From the NCBI GenBank assembly GCA_029339505.1, contig JAQISU010001235.1, forward strand, positions 34,199,315 through 34,263,314: a stretch of 64,000 nucleotides of DNA, in the 5' to 3' direction. Within the stretch, counting starts at the first letter, position 1; every line of letters starts with the position of its first letter. Position numbers and translations under genes: made by a program. This DNA comes from Unio delphinus (taxonomy: Eukaryota; Mollusca; Bivalvia; Unionida; Unionidae). Below are positions 42,301 through 53,592 of this stretch, piece after piece. The notes below the pieces were generated by a model. It was not told the DNA's origin, ran no database searches, and worked only from the letters and a program-made list of their open reading frames with translations.

Positions 42301-44362
42301 TTTCGACAATTTGTGTCGATAGGGCCGCACTGGCTTCGGCACAACAAACACCAGCCTGCAAGTTTACCACCTCTTTAGTCGGGTTTAGCAACCGTATTGG
42401 CACTGTTCCGTCCATCGTCTTAATGACGGCTCGCGCGACAAGGATTTTAGTTTCATGCCTAAACATCGATAGAGGCTCTAGCACTGACTCTGTAGCTAGC
42501 TTCCCACAACCAACATTCGCCATCCAACCTCGCGTGATAACTTCCGTCTCTGCCGGGACAATGATGTTTTCAGCCAAGGTGATACGATGACAGCCCATAG
42601 ACCCCGCAAAGTGGCATGGGAGTTTTAGTCCCTGCATCTGCAGTGTACACTGCGTAATACTAATATCGCACTTATGCAGCCGAAAAAAATCTAACCCAAG
42701 TATTCCATCGGGCCTAATGTCAGCTACAACGAAAACATGTCGCCTTCTGACACCTGTCCAAGCAATGCAAAATTCAGCCTGACCATATGTTTCAATTTTG
42801 TTACTGGATGCACTGATTAGTTGACTATCCACGGCATTGAGTTTTGGCTTTATATGACCAAGTGTTTCATACCGCCTCTTGCTGATGATCGAAACAGCAG
42901 CGCCTGTGTCTGCTAGTAAAGCGAGCTCCACTCCATTAACACAACATTGCGTGTATAGTCCCGGCTCCTCGTTTACATAACGTACAGGTTTGGCGTTTTC
43001 TGTTCTTGTCCTCCTAGAATCTCCCTCTCTTTGGCCTCTTGTTCTCCATCGTTCATTGTATCTGTTTAAAGGCTTGGTGCATTCGCTTTGGTAATGACCC
43101 CGACCATTACGATTCCAACACTGGACCCCTGTTCGCCTTGAATCGCGTTGCTTATCCCCCGACTCGTGCCAACGACCTAATGCATCTTGATGTTTTTCAG
43201 TCAATTTCTTATTTTGTTTTATTAATTCTTCTACTTTTGCTTCTAACCTTGCTATTTCAGTTATATTTGTACTATCGTCGTCCTTGTCTTCTGACTCTTC
43301 ATAGCCTCTACATGCCGAACTTACTGGCTTCTGTCTTACGCCAGCACGCAGGAAAGCCTCCCATTCAACCCCTACTCTGATGGATTCTTGCAAACTACTA
43401 GGGTGATGCCGCCAAATTTCAAGTTTTAGGTTTTCATCTTGTACTGCCCCTAAGAAATGGTCCTTTGCAAGCCTATCGCGGATATCAGGCGGGCAACCAG
43501 GATATGCCAAAGAAACCAGTCTCTGTATCGTTTGACCTAATTCAGGGAGCGTTTCTCCTTTTTTTCTGAAACAGCTTCGAAGCTGTGCCTTGTAGTACTC
43601 ATCTTGGTTACGAGGCGCAAAGCGAGCTTCCAATGAAGTTTTCAATTTCTCAAATTCGACTTGACCGGGCTGGACTTGGAGATCGGTTAAGACTTGGAGA
43701 GCGTCTCTCCTTAAACACGCTGCCAAACGCAATCCCTTTTCAGTTTCGCTCCATTCATTAATCATAGCGCAGTGTTCGAAATGTGTCATATAGTCGAGAA
43801 AAGGTTGAGAACCATCATAAATGTCTGCTTTAACTGTTGCCTTATTTCTAGTTGGAGGCGCAGAAGCACAGAGTTCTGTTTTTGCAGTTTCGACCTTCTT
43901 GCTCAACTGAAAGTCTGGCGTCTCCCTTACTTCCTTAACCTCACTGCGGCTCCCATTCGAACATTTTGTCAACAAATGACCCATGGTGGTACTTAACCTG
44001 TCAAACTTGTCCGTAATGAGTGTGTCAATGGTCTGAAGCAGACTATCAGTAGGCGAACTACTCGCTCCCTTGGATACTGAGTACGTGGTTCGATCATAAA
44101 TGTCTGCCTTCACGTTCTCAGGCACACTCTCTTTAATGGTTCTGAACCTCAGATCTTCAGCCCATCCATCACGTGCACGTACATTGCCACTATCGGCCTC
44201 GCACGGAGTTGAAGTCGCATAGCATTGAACACCACTGTCTACGTCTATTAACTTTCTTGGCCTCCTATCAATAGGCGACAATGGCGACAAGAGTCGCCAA
44301 TGCACAGACTGTGGTAAAGGCGTATTCAATAATGAGGTAGGTGTACCTCTGCCTGTAGCCAT
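39332..44362 (-). CDS. gag-pol: Ty3/gypsy Gag-Pol polyprotein, unit 2
   Basis: The full-length 1,676-codon frame again, with the same domains and the same Arg in the zinc knuckle. It differs from unit 1 by His860 (two adjacent base changes in one codon, in the RT domain just after the catalytic-Asp segment) and Thr1233, plus silent changes. The 3' region has an A interrupting the poly-T. Confidence 0.96.
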   Translation of the reverse strand: MATGRGTPTSLLNTPLPQSVHWRLLSPLSPIDRRPRKLIDVDSGVQCYATSTPCEADSGNVRARDGWAEDLRFRTIKESVPENVKADIYDRTTYSVSKGASSSPTDSLLQTIDTLITDKFDRLSTTMGHLLTKCSNGSRSEVKEVRETPDFQLSKKVETAKTELCASAPPTRNKATVKADIYDGSQPFLDYMTHFEHCAMINEWSETEKGLRLAACLRRDALQVLTDLQVQPGQVEFEKLKTSLEARFAPRNQDEYYKAQLRSCFRKKGETLPELGQTIQRLVSLAYPGCPPDIRDRLAKDHFLGAVQDENLKLEIWRHHPSSLQESIRVGVEWEAFLRAGVRQKPVSSACRGYEESEDKDDDSTNITEIARLEAKVEELIKQNKKLTEKHQDALGRWHESGDKQRDSRRTGVQCWNRNGRGHYQSECTKPLNRYNERWRTRGQREGDSRRTRTENAKPVRYVNEEPGLYTQCCVNGVELALLADTGAAVSIISKRRYETLGHIKPKLNAVDSQLISASSNKIETYGQAEFCIAWTGVRRRHVFVVADIRPDGILGLDFFRLHKCDISITQCTLQMQGLKLPCHFAGSMGCHRITLAENIIVPAETEVITRGWMANVGCGKLATESVLEPLSMFRHETKILVARAVIKTMDGTVPIRLLNPTKEVVNLQAGVCCAEASAALSTQIVESQKPDSNSSLPSHLTELFEKSSVHLTPDEARGLSKQLSEFCTVFAKDDDDLGRTNLIKHTVKTGNTAPIRVPPRRLQFQLRQEIDIQVDDMLRKGVIEPSVSPWAAPVVLVANKDGKKRFCVDYRALNAVTEKDAYPLPRIDDSLDSLSGMSWFSTLDLMSGYWQVEIEQADHPKTAFATRRGLYQFKVMSFGLCNAPGTFERLMEAVLAGLQYEVCLIYLDDVIVFGSTFNQLLERQARVFTRLLGAGLKLKPSKCTLCAREVRYLGHAISAAGVATDPEKVAAVLKWPTPKSITAVRRFLGFCSYYRRYVRNFADIAAPLHQLTTKNSVFHWTELHQAAFEKLRKALSSAPVLAVPDFNSPFILDTDASGEAIGAVLSQNIDGKERVVAYASRCLDRTERQYCVTRRELLAVVHFIRHFKTYLYGRNFKVRTDHSSLRWLMSFKEPEGQLARWLEQLSEYDFVIEHRPGTKHANADGLSRLPCSGCRYCSKCSVGLSAIRLDSGIHFGGIQRQDATLSRVISWVERQQRPAWEEVSGNSAEVKTLWGTYKLLEMSDGILVRVWLDRSGKPVKRFIVVPYSWRREVLKQCHDGAAGGHLGVDKTLSKVRQRYYWPGMRDDIRDYCATCSVCAQHKSPKQKRRAKLQGISAGEAGELVALDILGPLTKTDEGNAYILVIGDHFTKWIEAVPLPNIEAITVARALLDNFICRFGVPRVLLSDQGRQFESAVFKELCVMLGIKKTRTSPYHPQCNGMVERYNRTLCQMLAAYVDDKPENWDQYLSLTSMAYRASEHTSSGFTPNKLMLGREVILPTDLLVGKTPDEAPKNLSQFVANYRNAMWEANEEARKQLGTAIRHQKVAYDLKVHGQSFSDGDMVWLHQTLRKKGKSPKLMVKWTGPWRIAKKITDVTYLIARTDHKATQIVHFNRLKPCLVRPESEHQDTDGQENMHDSGDETDREEEESPYPITAQRAKLMEQRRARRRNDAVLY

Positions 44363-45033
44363 CCTAATAATTTATAATACTCTTGCAATACTCACAATTT
44401 GCCTGTGTCGATGTACTTGGTAGCACACTACCAATTGCTATTTAAGACCAATGAAACCGTATGCGGTTGTTATTGTTATTATTATTATAAGCCCCCGAAT
44501 CCCTTATTGAATTTCAATAAATACAGCATAAGGTTTATGAATTTACCAAATACAGCGGGGAGAAGGTGTTGTCAAACACACGTTCTTTTGCTTTTATTAA
44601 TTGTTCTTGTAAACTACTAACTTTAAAAATAATAACCAGCTAATGCCTTCACTCTAACATAAGTAAAAATACTAACACAGCCGACTATCATAAAAATGTC
44701 TGCTCAACTTCTCGCTTTCTGCGCGACCTACCAAATACAATACTTTTGTCATCGCTGTACTATATCCCGGATAAAACACTCCATCCTGCTTGAACATAGT
44801 ACTCCTCTTAAAAATCCTTCTCAGCAGCAAATGCATATATCTACTCTCGCAGACCAAATGTCGCGAAATCTCAATAAACGAAGTTAAAGTCGCACTAGCC
44901 ATAATATTTCTTTCCTCTTTCTTTCCAAATGCGAAGCAATAGTCAGTTTCACACATAATGACTCTGAATAAATTGCAAACCATGACAGAACTATTCACAC
45001 ATATCCCAAAACGCTGCCACCAGAAATTTTTCT

Positions 45034-45658
45034 TGTTACAAGCACAGGGGTATTCACTTGACCGAGCGGTGTCAAAACCCTGGCGCGAGTCACGCTGGAA
45101 GTCATATGTTTTCCCCAAATTTCCAAAGACTTCCATACAACTTAAGTTGTAAAATGGAAAGAAAGACGTGTCTGCTATAATTATTAATCTTTGCTGTAAT
45201 CAATGGGCGACCCAAAGGAGACAACTTGCCCAAACGTCCATTAACTGCACCTTTACATGGTTTTTCTTCATTATCATCCGTTTTCCGTACCGATAGCTTG
45301 TCATGCCATAGAAATTACACCAGTATTCCCTTACTAACTGGGAAATATTTAACTGCGCGACCCTAGGCCAGTCCATCCACAGAATTTCCGGCGTATCACA
45401 CTCATATACATACGCCAATTTTCCACTATGGCCACATAAACGGTACCTACCAAGTTCCAACTTATTGATTCCATTCTATAATTTACTGATTTCCAACCAT
45501 AAATGCTGCCTTTTCAATCACACTACTTGTATACACCACTGAATTTTAATATGGACTATGTTACACCCCAGGGACAGTCATTCGGCTTGTACCCAAAATC
45601 ACTACTAACGACCCAAGCATGGTTCAAATTCACTAACACTTACTCCAAATTTATTACA
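45034..45658 (-). repeat. LTR 3, shared by gypsy units 2 and 3
   Basis: Same boundaries by position; I saw no difference from LTR 2. Confidence 0.65.
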
Positions 45659-47265
45659 TTACCCCCGCCTTTAAAAGATCACTCGTCCCGAGTGACACAA
45701 ACGCCACATTTCTGTGATCTAAATCACAATTTGAAGTATTTTTTTATTTTTTTTTTTTCTAAATTTAACCCCACACCCGATAAACGATTACCAATATGAT
45801 TATATACAACAACATAAACTATCCAAATCTAAACAAGTTGAATCCAAGATGAAATAATGTTTCAACCACTTAGTCGGGTTCAAACTCCCTCACGACTTCC
45901 TCGAAATTGACTTGTCTAAGCATAGGTCTCTAACAACAGACATCAAATGCAACCAGAACCATTCCTCTTTACATTAAAACTCTGGTCTGGAGATTGCGTT
46001 TCCACCAGGACACACGTTCTCCTAATAGACCTTGGTACACCTGTACACATCACGAGGTTAGCGTTCTTCAGAGACACCTTCTCTTACTAACCTCCAACAA
46101 GTCAACCATGACTTCAATGCCCAAATATTTTTCAACTCAGCCTGTGCCAGACGATCCTATTTGTTTCTTTCACTGTTAATTCACTACAAATTCCACACCA
46201 GTTGTTACCTAAATCCCTAAGAAAACCTATCCCCAAACGCTAAAGTTTGGAACACCATCACATCACGATTCAACTATAATTGTGGTGTGCACTACAATTT
46301 CTTCATGCTGCTAAATAACTAACACGTGCTTTGAATTGTCCTTCACAGTTTTCCAAATTGACACCATTCCATTCATGCAGACAAGTCAAACTATGCATGA
46401 TGAAAACCTCGCTGAACCATATATGATCATGAAGATGCGTGTAGACGATTTCTTTCTTCCTTCTTAATGTGCTCTGTATAAATCAATTCTCAACTGGCAA
46501 GTCGCTAACAGTTCAATGACAAACAAAATACAGGTTCCGTCCTGTACTACCCCACGAGGTTAGAGAATGCGTTCTTCAAATGAAACACGACCTCTTAAGA
46601 ACCTCAAAAATAAGTCAACCATGAATTCAACGCCCATCTGGCACGACCCTATTGTCACCAACAGAACGCTAGACTTGACACTGCCTTTTCAATCATCTTT
46701 TCACCACTTAACCGTACCCTACAGCAACACAAAAATAAAAATAAACAAATAGTCCACCAGCCTCCAAACACCCATACATAATACCCTTATTTTCTTTCAA
46801 TTCAGCCATGTTTAACTCCAAGCACAATTCAAACAACTAGACTTAATTTACCACCTGGTCTCATGCAGCAACAACTTCTAGAACTTTTCTGCTCTAACAC
46901 CACATGATTGCAAATTATAAAACTAATACATACAATAATAAAACCCCAATCAAGACCGACATCTGTCGTTACAGAATTTAAAAATATAAAACAAATAATC
47001 ACACCAATAATCAAATTATTTACATAGCCTTTGGGCGCATTCTGATTTAATTGTAACTGCGCGGCTTTTAATTGTCACCCGTAGACAATATGTCTCAACC
47101 CATCCATGTAATAATTACGGGGAAAAATTATTACCCACCCATTTATAACTTTTATTTGCCGTTTCTACTGGTGTATGACGCTTATTCAAATTTTGGAGTT
47201 TTACTCATTGTCCGTGCTACTAGCACATGACATATCTGAACTCATTTACAATGTATGTGTGCACC

Positions 47266-50200
47266 TTAGTACAACACAGCATCGTTTCTTCGTCGCGCCC
47301 TTCTTTGTTCCATTAACTTGGCCCTTTGGGCTGTAATTGGATATGGTGATTCCTCTTCTTCCCTATCGGTTTCATCACCGCTATCGTGCATATTTTCCTG
47401 GCCATCGGTGTCTTGGTGTTCACTCTCAGGTCGCACCAAGCATGGTTTTAGTCGGTTGAAGTGAACAATCTGAGTCGCCTTATGATCGGTCCGTGCAATC
47501 AGGTATGTAACATCCGTTATCTTCTTTGCAATTCGCCACGGTCCAGTCCATTTGACCATAAGTTTAGGTGATTTACCTTTCTTTCTTAGTGTCTGGTGCA
47601 ACCACACCATGTCACCATCACTAAAAGACTGGCCGTGAACCTTGAGATCATAGGCGACTTTCTGATGCCGAATAGCTGTGCCTAATTGTTTTCGTGCTTC
47701 TTCGTTTGCCTCCCACATTGCATTTCTATAATTTGCCACAAATTGAGACAGATTCTTTGGGGCCTCGTCTGGTGTTTTGCCAACTAGAAGATCTGTAGGG
47801 AGAATCACTTCTCTACCCAGCATCAGCTTGTTTGGGGTGAATCCAGAGGAAGTGTGCTCAGATGCACGATAGGCCATGCTCGTAAGAGAAAGGTACTGGT
47901 CCCAGTTTTCTGGTTTATCATCTACATATGCTGCAAGCATCTGGCATAACGTTCTGTTATACCGTTCCACCATCCCATTACATTGCGGATGATAGGGAGA
48001 CGTTCGCGTTTTCTTAATCCCTAACATTACACAGAGCTCTTTGAATACGGCACTTTCGAACTGTCGGCCTTGGTCAGATAATAGTACACGAGGTACACCA
48101 AATCTACAAATAAAATTATCCAACAACGCTCTTGCAACCGTGATGGCTTCAATATTAGGTAGAGGCACCGCCTCTATCCACTTAGTGAAATGATCTCCAA
48201 TTACCAGGATATATGCATTACCTTCGTCTGTCTTCGTAAGGGGTCCCAAAATATCCAAGGCTACTAGCTCTCCTGCTTCACCAGCCGATATGCCCTGAAG
48301 TTTCGCCCGGCGCTTCTGCTTGGGACTTTTATGCTGAGCGCAAACGGAGCATGTCGCACAGTAGTCACGTATATCATCCCGCATACCGGGCCAATAGTAA
48401 CGTTGACGCACTTTACTGAGGGTTTTGTCGACACCTAAATGTCCCCCGGCGGCTCCATCATGGCATTGTTTTAGCACTTCACGCCTCCAACTGTATGGTA
48501 CGACGATGAACCTTTTAACTGGCTTTCCAGAACGATCTAGCCAAACTCGCACAAGTATCCCGTCTGACATCTCTAATAATTTATATGTCCCCCATAACGT
48601 CTTAACTTCTGCGCTATTCCCAGATACCTCTTCCCATGCAGGGCGTTGCTGCCTCTCAACCCAACTAATTACTCGTGACAAAGTAGCATCTTGTCTCTGT
48701 ATCCCTCCAAAATGTATCCCACTGTCTAGCCGTATAGCAGATAATCCCACGCTACATTTGCTACAGTATCTGCACCCGCTGCAAGGTAAGCGACTCAAGC
48801 CATCAGCATTGGCATGTTTAGTTCCAGGGCGATGTTCTATCACAAAATCATATTCTGATAACTGCTCCAACCAACGGGCCAACTGTCCCTCTGGCTCTTT
48901 GAAGCTCATGAGCCATCGCAGGCTACTGTGGTCAGTGCGTACCTTGAAATTTCTCCCATAAAGGTATGTCTTAAAGTGACGAATAAAATGTACGACAGCC
49001 AACAGCTCACGACGAGTGACACAGTATTGACGTTCTGTCCTGTCCAAACACCGACTAGCGTAAGCTACCACTCTTTCTTTGCCATCTATGTTCTGGGACA
49101 GGACAGCACCTATGGCTTCACCACTCGCATCTGTGTCGAGTATAAAGGGGCTATTGAAGTCCGGTACAGCCAACACTGGTGCAGAGGAAAGCGCTTTACG
49201 CAATTTTTCGAATGCCGCCTGATGTAATTCTGTCCAGTGGAAAACTGAATTCTTTGTCGTTAGCTGATGTAAGGGAGCTGCAATATCGGCAAAGTTTCTT
49301 ACGTACCGCCTATAATAACTGCAAAAACCTAGGAACCTCCGCACTGCGGTAATTGATTTTGGAGTAGGCCATTTCAAAACAGCTGCCACTTTCTCAGGAT
49401 CAGTTGCAACTCCAGCTGCGGAAATAGCGTGACCAAGATACCTAACTTCTCTCGCACATAGTGTACATTTGCTGGGTTTCAACTTTAGGCCAGCCCCTAG
49501 AAGACGGGTAAAGACGCGCGCTTGTCTTTCAAGCAACTGATTGAACGTGCTCCCGAAAACTATAACGTCGTCGAGGTAAATTAGACAAACTTCATATTGC
49601 AACCCGGCTAGGACGGCTTCCATAAGTCGTTCAAAGGTCCCAGGCGCGTTGCATAAACCGAACGACATGACTTTAAACTGATAGAGACCCCTTCGCGTTG
49701 CAAACGCTGTCTTAGGATGATCTGCTTGCTCAATTTCTACTTGCCAGTACCCTGACATCAAATCTAATGTGGAGAACCAGCTCATACCTGACAGTGAATC
49801 GAGACTATCATCAATTCTAGGAAGAGGGTACGCATCCTTCTCTGTAACTGCATTTAGCGCCCTATAATCTACGCAAAACCTCTTCTTCCCATCCTTGTTA
49901 GCTACTAAGACCACTGGGGCAGCCCAAGGGCTTACAGACGGTTCTATAACCCCTTTTCTAAGCATGTCGTCAACTTGTATGTCAATCTCCTGACGGAGCT
50001 GGAACTGTAATCTTCTAGGTGGGACTCTAATTGGCGCGGTATTGCCTGTTTTGACAGTGTGCTTGATCAAATTTGTTCTGCCCAAGTCGTCATCATCTTT
50101 AGCAAACACTGTGCAAAATTCACTTAATTGTTTGCTTAGGCCTCGTGCTTCATCCGGAGTCAAATGGACGCTTGACTTCTCAAACAATTCAGTTAAATGT

Positions 50201-52296
50201 GAAGGCAGACTGCTGTTCGAATCCGGTTTCTGACTTTCGACAATTTGTGTCGATAGGGCCGCACTGGCTTCGGCACAACAAACACCAGCCTGCAAGTTTA
50301 CCACCTCTTTAGTCGGGTTTAGCAACCGTATTGGCACTGTTCCGTCCATCGTCTTAATGACGGCTCGCGCGACAAGGATTTTAGTTTCATGCCTAAACAT
50401 CGATAGAGGCTCTAGCACTGACTCTGTAGCTAGCTTCCCACAACCAACATTCGCCATCCAACCTCGCGTGATAACTTCCGTCTCTGCCGGGACAATGATG
50501 TTTTCAGCCAAGGTGATACGATGACAGCCCATAGACCCCGCAAAGTGGCATGGGAGTTTTAGTCCCTGCATCTGCAGTGTACACTGCGTAATACTAATAT
50601 CGCACTTATGCAGCCGAAAAAAATCTAACCCAAGTATTCCATCGGGCCTAATGTCAGCTACAACGAAAACATGTCGCCTTCTGACACCTGTCCAAGCAAT
50701 GCAAAATTCAGCCTGACCATATGTTTCAATTTTGTTACTGGATGCACTGATTAGTTGACTATCCACGGCATTGAGTTTTGGCTTTATATGACCAAGTGTT
50801 TCATACCGCCTCTTGCTGATGATCGAAACAGCAGCGCCTGTGTCTGCTAGTAAAGCGAGCTCCACTCCATTAACACAACATTGCGTGTATAGTCCCGGCT
50901 CCTCGTTTACATAACGTACAGGTTTGGCGTTTTCTGTTCTTGTCCTCCTAGAATCTCCCTCTCTTTGGCCTCTTGTTCTCCATCGTTCATTGTATCTGTT
51001 TAAAGGCTTGGTGCATTCGCTTTGGTAATGACCCCGACCATTACGATTCCAACACTGGACCCCTGTTCGCCTTGAATCGCGTTGCTTATCCCCCGACTCG
51101 TGCCAACGACCTAATGCATCTTGATGTTTTTCAGTCAATTTCTTATTTTGTTTTATTAATTCTTCTACTTTTGCTTCTAACCTTGCTATTTCAGTTATAT
51201 TTGTACTATCGTCGTCCTTGTCTTCTGACTCTTCATAGCCTCTACATGCCGAACTTACTGGCTTCTGTCTTACGCCAGCACGCAGGAAAGCCTCCCATTC
51301 AACCCCTACTCTGATGGATTCTTGCAAACTACTAGGGTGATGCCGCCAAATTTCAAGTTTTAGGTTTTCATCTTGTACTGCCCCTAAGAAATGGTCCTTT
51401 GCAAGCCTATCGCGGATATCAGGCGGGCAACCAGGATATGCCAAAGAAACCAGTCTCTGTATCGTTTGACCTAATTCAGGGAGCGTTTCTCCTTTTTTTC
51501 TGAAACAGCTTCGAAGCTGTGCCTTGTAGTACTCATCTTGGTTACGAGGCGCAAAGCGAGCTTCCAATGAAGTTTTCAATTTCTCAAATTCGACTTGACC
51601 GGGCTGGACTTGGAGATCGGTTAAGACTTGGAGAGCGTCTCTCCTTAAACACGCTGCCAAACGCAATCCCTTTTCAGTTTCGCTCCATTCATTAATCATA
51701 GCGCAGTGTTCGAAATGTGTCATATAGTCGAGAAAAGGTTGAGAACCATCATAAATGTCTGCTTTAACTGTTGCCTTATTTCTAGTTGGAGGCGCAGAAG
51801 CACAGAGTTCTGTTTTTGCAGTTTCGACCTTCTTGCTCAACTGAAAGTCTGGCGTCTCCCTTACTTCCTTAACCTCACTGCGGCTCCCATTCGAACATTT
51901 TGTCAACAAATGACCCATGGTGGTACTTAACCTGTCAAACTTGTCCGTAATGAGTGTGTCAATGGTCTGAAGCAGACTATCAGTAGGCGAACTACTCGCT
52001 CCCTTGGATACTGAGTACGTGGTTCGATCATAAATGTCTGCCTTCACGTTCTCAGGCACACTCTCTTTAATGGTTCTGAACCTCAGATCTTCAGCCCATC
52101 CATCACGTGCACGTACATTGCCACTATCGGCCTCGCACGGAGTTGAAGTCGCATAGCATTGAACACCACTGTCTACGTCTATTAACTTTCTTGGCCTCCT
52201 ATCAATAGGCGACAATGGCGACAAGAGTCGCCAATGCACAGACTGTGGTAAAGGCGTATTCAATAATGAGGTAGGTGTACCTCTGCCTGTAGCCAT
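47266..52296 (-). CDS. gag-pol: Ty3/gypsy Gag-Pol polyprotein, unit 3
   Basis: Full-length frame with the unit-2 variants (His860, Thr1233, interrupted poly-T). The protein appears identical to that of unit 2, so units 2 and 3 are each other's closest copies. Confidence 0.96.
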   Translation of the reverse strand: MATGRGTPTSLLNTPLPQSVHWRLLSPLSPIDRRPRKLIDVDSGVQCYATSTPCEADSGNVRARDGWAEDLRFRTIKESVPENVKADIYDRTTYSVSKGASSSPTDSLLQTIDTLITDKFDRLSTTMGHLLTKCSNGSRSEVKEVRETPDFQLSKKVETAKTELCASAPPTRNKATVKADIYDGSQPFLDYMTHFEHCAMINEWSETEKGLRLAACLRRDALQVLTDLQVQPGQVEFEKLKTSLEARFAPRNQDEYYKAQLRSCFRKKGETLPELGQTIQRLVSLAYPGCPPDIRDRLAKDHFLGAVQDENLKLEIWRHHPSSLQESIRVGVEWEAFLRAGVRQKPVSSACRGYEESEDKDDDSTNITEIARLEAKVEELIKQNKKLTEKHQDALGRWHESGDKQRDSRRTGVQCWNRNGRGHYQSECTKPLNRYNERWRTRGQREGDSRRTRTENAKPVRYVNEEPGLYTQCCVNGVELALLADTGAAVSIISKRRYETLGHIKPKLNAVDSQLISASSNKIETYGQAEFCIAWTGVRRRHVFVVADIRPDGILGLDFFRLHKCDISITQCTLQMQGLKLPCHFAGSMGCHRITLAENIIVPAETEVITRGWMANVGCGKLATESVLEPLSMFRHETKILVARAVIKTMDGTVPIRLLNPTKEVVNLQAGVCCAEASAALSTQIVESQKPDSNSSLPSHLTELFEKSSVHLTPDEARGLSKQLSEFCTVFAKDDDDLGRTNLIKHTVKTGNTAPIRVPPRRLQFQLRQEIDIQVDDMLRKGVIEPSVSPWAAPVVLVANKDGKKRFCVDYRALNAVTEKDAYPLPRIDDSLDSLSGMSWFSTLDLMSGYWQVEIEQADHPKTAFATRRGLYQFKVMSFGLCNAPGTFERLMEAVLAGLQYEVCLIYLDDVIVFGSTFNQLLERQARVFTRLLGAGLKLKPSKCTLCAREVRYLGHAISAAGVATDPEKVAAVLKWPTPKSITAVRRFLGFCSYYRRYVRNFADIAAPLHQLTTKNSVFHWTELHQAAFEKLRKALSSAPVLAVPDFNSPFILDTDASGEAIGAVLSQNIDGKERVVAYASRCLDRTERQYCVTRRELLAVVHFIRHFKTYLYGRNFKVRTDHSSLRWLMSFKEPEGQLARWLEQLSEYDFVIEHRPGTKHANADGLSRLPCSGCRYCSKCSVGLSAIRLDSGIHFGGIQRQDATLSRVISWVERQQRPAWEEVSGNSAEVKTLWGTYKLLEMSDGILVRVWLDRSGKPVKRFIVVPYSWRREVLKQCHDGAAGGHLGVDKTLSKVRQRYYWPGMRDDIRDYCATCSVCAQHKSPKQKRRAKLQGISAGEAGELVALDILGPLTKTDEGNAYILVIGDHFTKWIEAVPLPNIEAITVARALLDNFICRFGVPRVLLSDQGRQFESAVFKELCVMLGIKKTRTSPYHPQCNGMVERYNRTLCQMLAAYVDDKPENWDQYLSLTSMAYRASEHTSSGFTPNKLMLGREVILPTDLLVGKTPDEAPKNLSQFVANYRNAMWEANEEARKQLGTAIRHQKVAYDLKVHGQSFSDGDMVWLHQTLRKKGKSPKLMVKWTGPWRIAKKITDVTYLIARTDHKATQIVHFNRLKPCLVRPESEHQDTDGQENMHDSGDETDREEEESPYPITAQRAKLMEQRRARRRNDAVLY

Positions 52297-52967
52297 CCTA
52301 ATAATTTATAATACTCTTGCAATACTCACAATTTGCCTGTGTCGATGTACTTGGTAGCACACTACCAATTGCTATTTAAGACCAATGAAACCGTATGCGG
52401 TTGTTATTGTTATTATTATTATAAGCCCCCGAATCCCTTATTGAATTTCAATAAATACAGCATAAGGTTTATGAATTTACCAAATACAGCGGGGAGAAGG
52501 TGTTGTCAAACACACGTTCTTTTGCTTTTATTAATTGTTCTTGTAAACTACTAACTTTAAAAATAATAACCAGCTAATGCCTTCACTCTAACATAAGTAA
52601 AAATACTAACACAGCCGACTATCATAAAAATGTCTGCTCAACTTCTCGCTTTCTGCGCGACCTACCAAATACAATACTTTTGTCATCGCTGTACTATATC
52701 CCGGATAAAACACTCCATCCTGCTTGAACATAGTACTCCTCTTAAAAATCCTTCTCAGCAGCAAATGCATATATCTACTCTCGCAGACCAAATGTCGCGA
52801 AATCTCAATAAACGAAGTTAAAGTCGCACTAGCCATAATATTTCTTTCCTCTTTCTTTCCAAATGCGAAGCAATAGTCAGTTTCACACATAATGACTCTG
52901 AATAAATTGCAAACCATGACAGAACTATTCACACATATCCCAAAACGCTGCCACCAGAAATTTTTCT

Positions 52968-53592
52968 TGTTACAAGCACAGGGGTATTCACTTGACCGAG
53001 CGGTGTCAAAACCCTGGCGCGAGTCACGCTGGAAGTCATATGTTTTCCCCAAATTTCCAAAGACTTCCATACAACTTAAGTTGTAAAATGGAAAGAAAGA
53101 CGTGTCTGCTATAATTATTAATCTTTGCTGTAATCAATGGGCGACCCAAAGGAGACAACTTGCCCAAACGTCCATTAACTGCACCTTTACATGGTTTTTC
53201 TTCATTATCATCCGTTTTCCGTACCGATAGCTTGTCATGCCATAGAAATTACACCAGTATTCCCTTACTAACTGGGAAATATTTAACTGCGCGACCCTAG
53301 GCCAGTCCATCCACAGAATTTCCGGCGTATCACACTCATATACATACGCCAATTTTCCACTATGGCCACATAAACGGTACCTACCAAGTTCCAACTTATT
53401 GATTCCATTCTATAATTTACTGATTTCCAACCATAAATGCTGCCTTTTCAATCACACTACTTGTATACACCACTGAATTTTAATATGGACTATGTTACAC
53501 CCCAGGGACAGTCATTCGGCTTGTACCCAAAATCACTACTAACGACCCAAGCATGGTTCAAATTCACTAACGCTTACTCCAAATTTATTACA
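52968..53592 (-). repeat. LTR 4, shared by gypsy units 3 and 4
   Basis: Carries a private base (ctaacgcttac near 53572, where the others have ctaacacttac). A second private change, tgatttaaatc, lies just outside it near 53650. Confidence 0.65.
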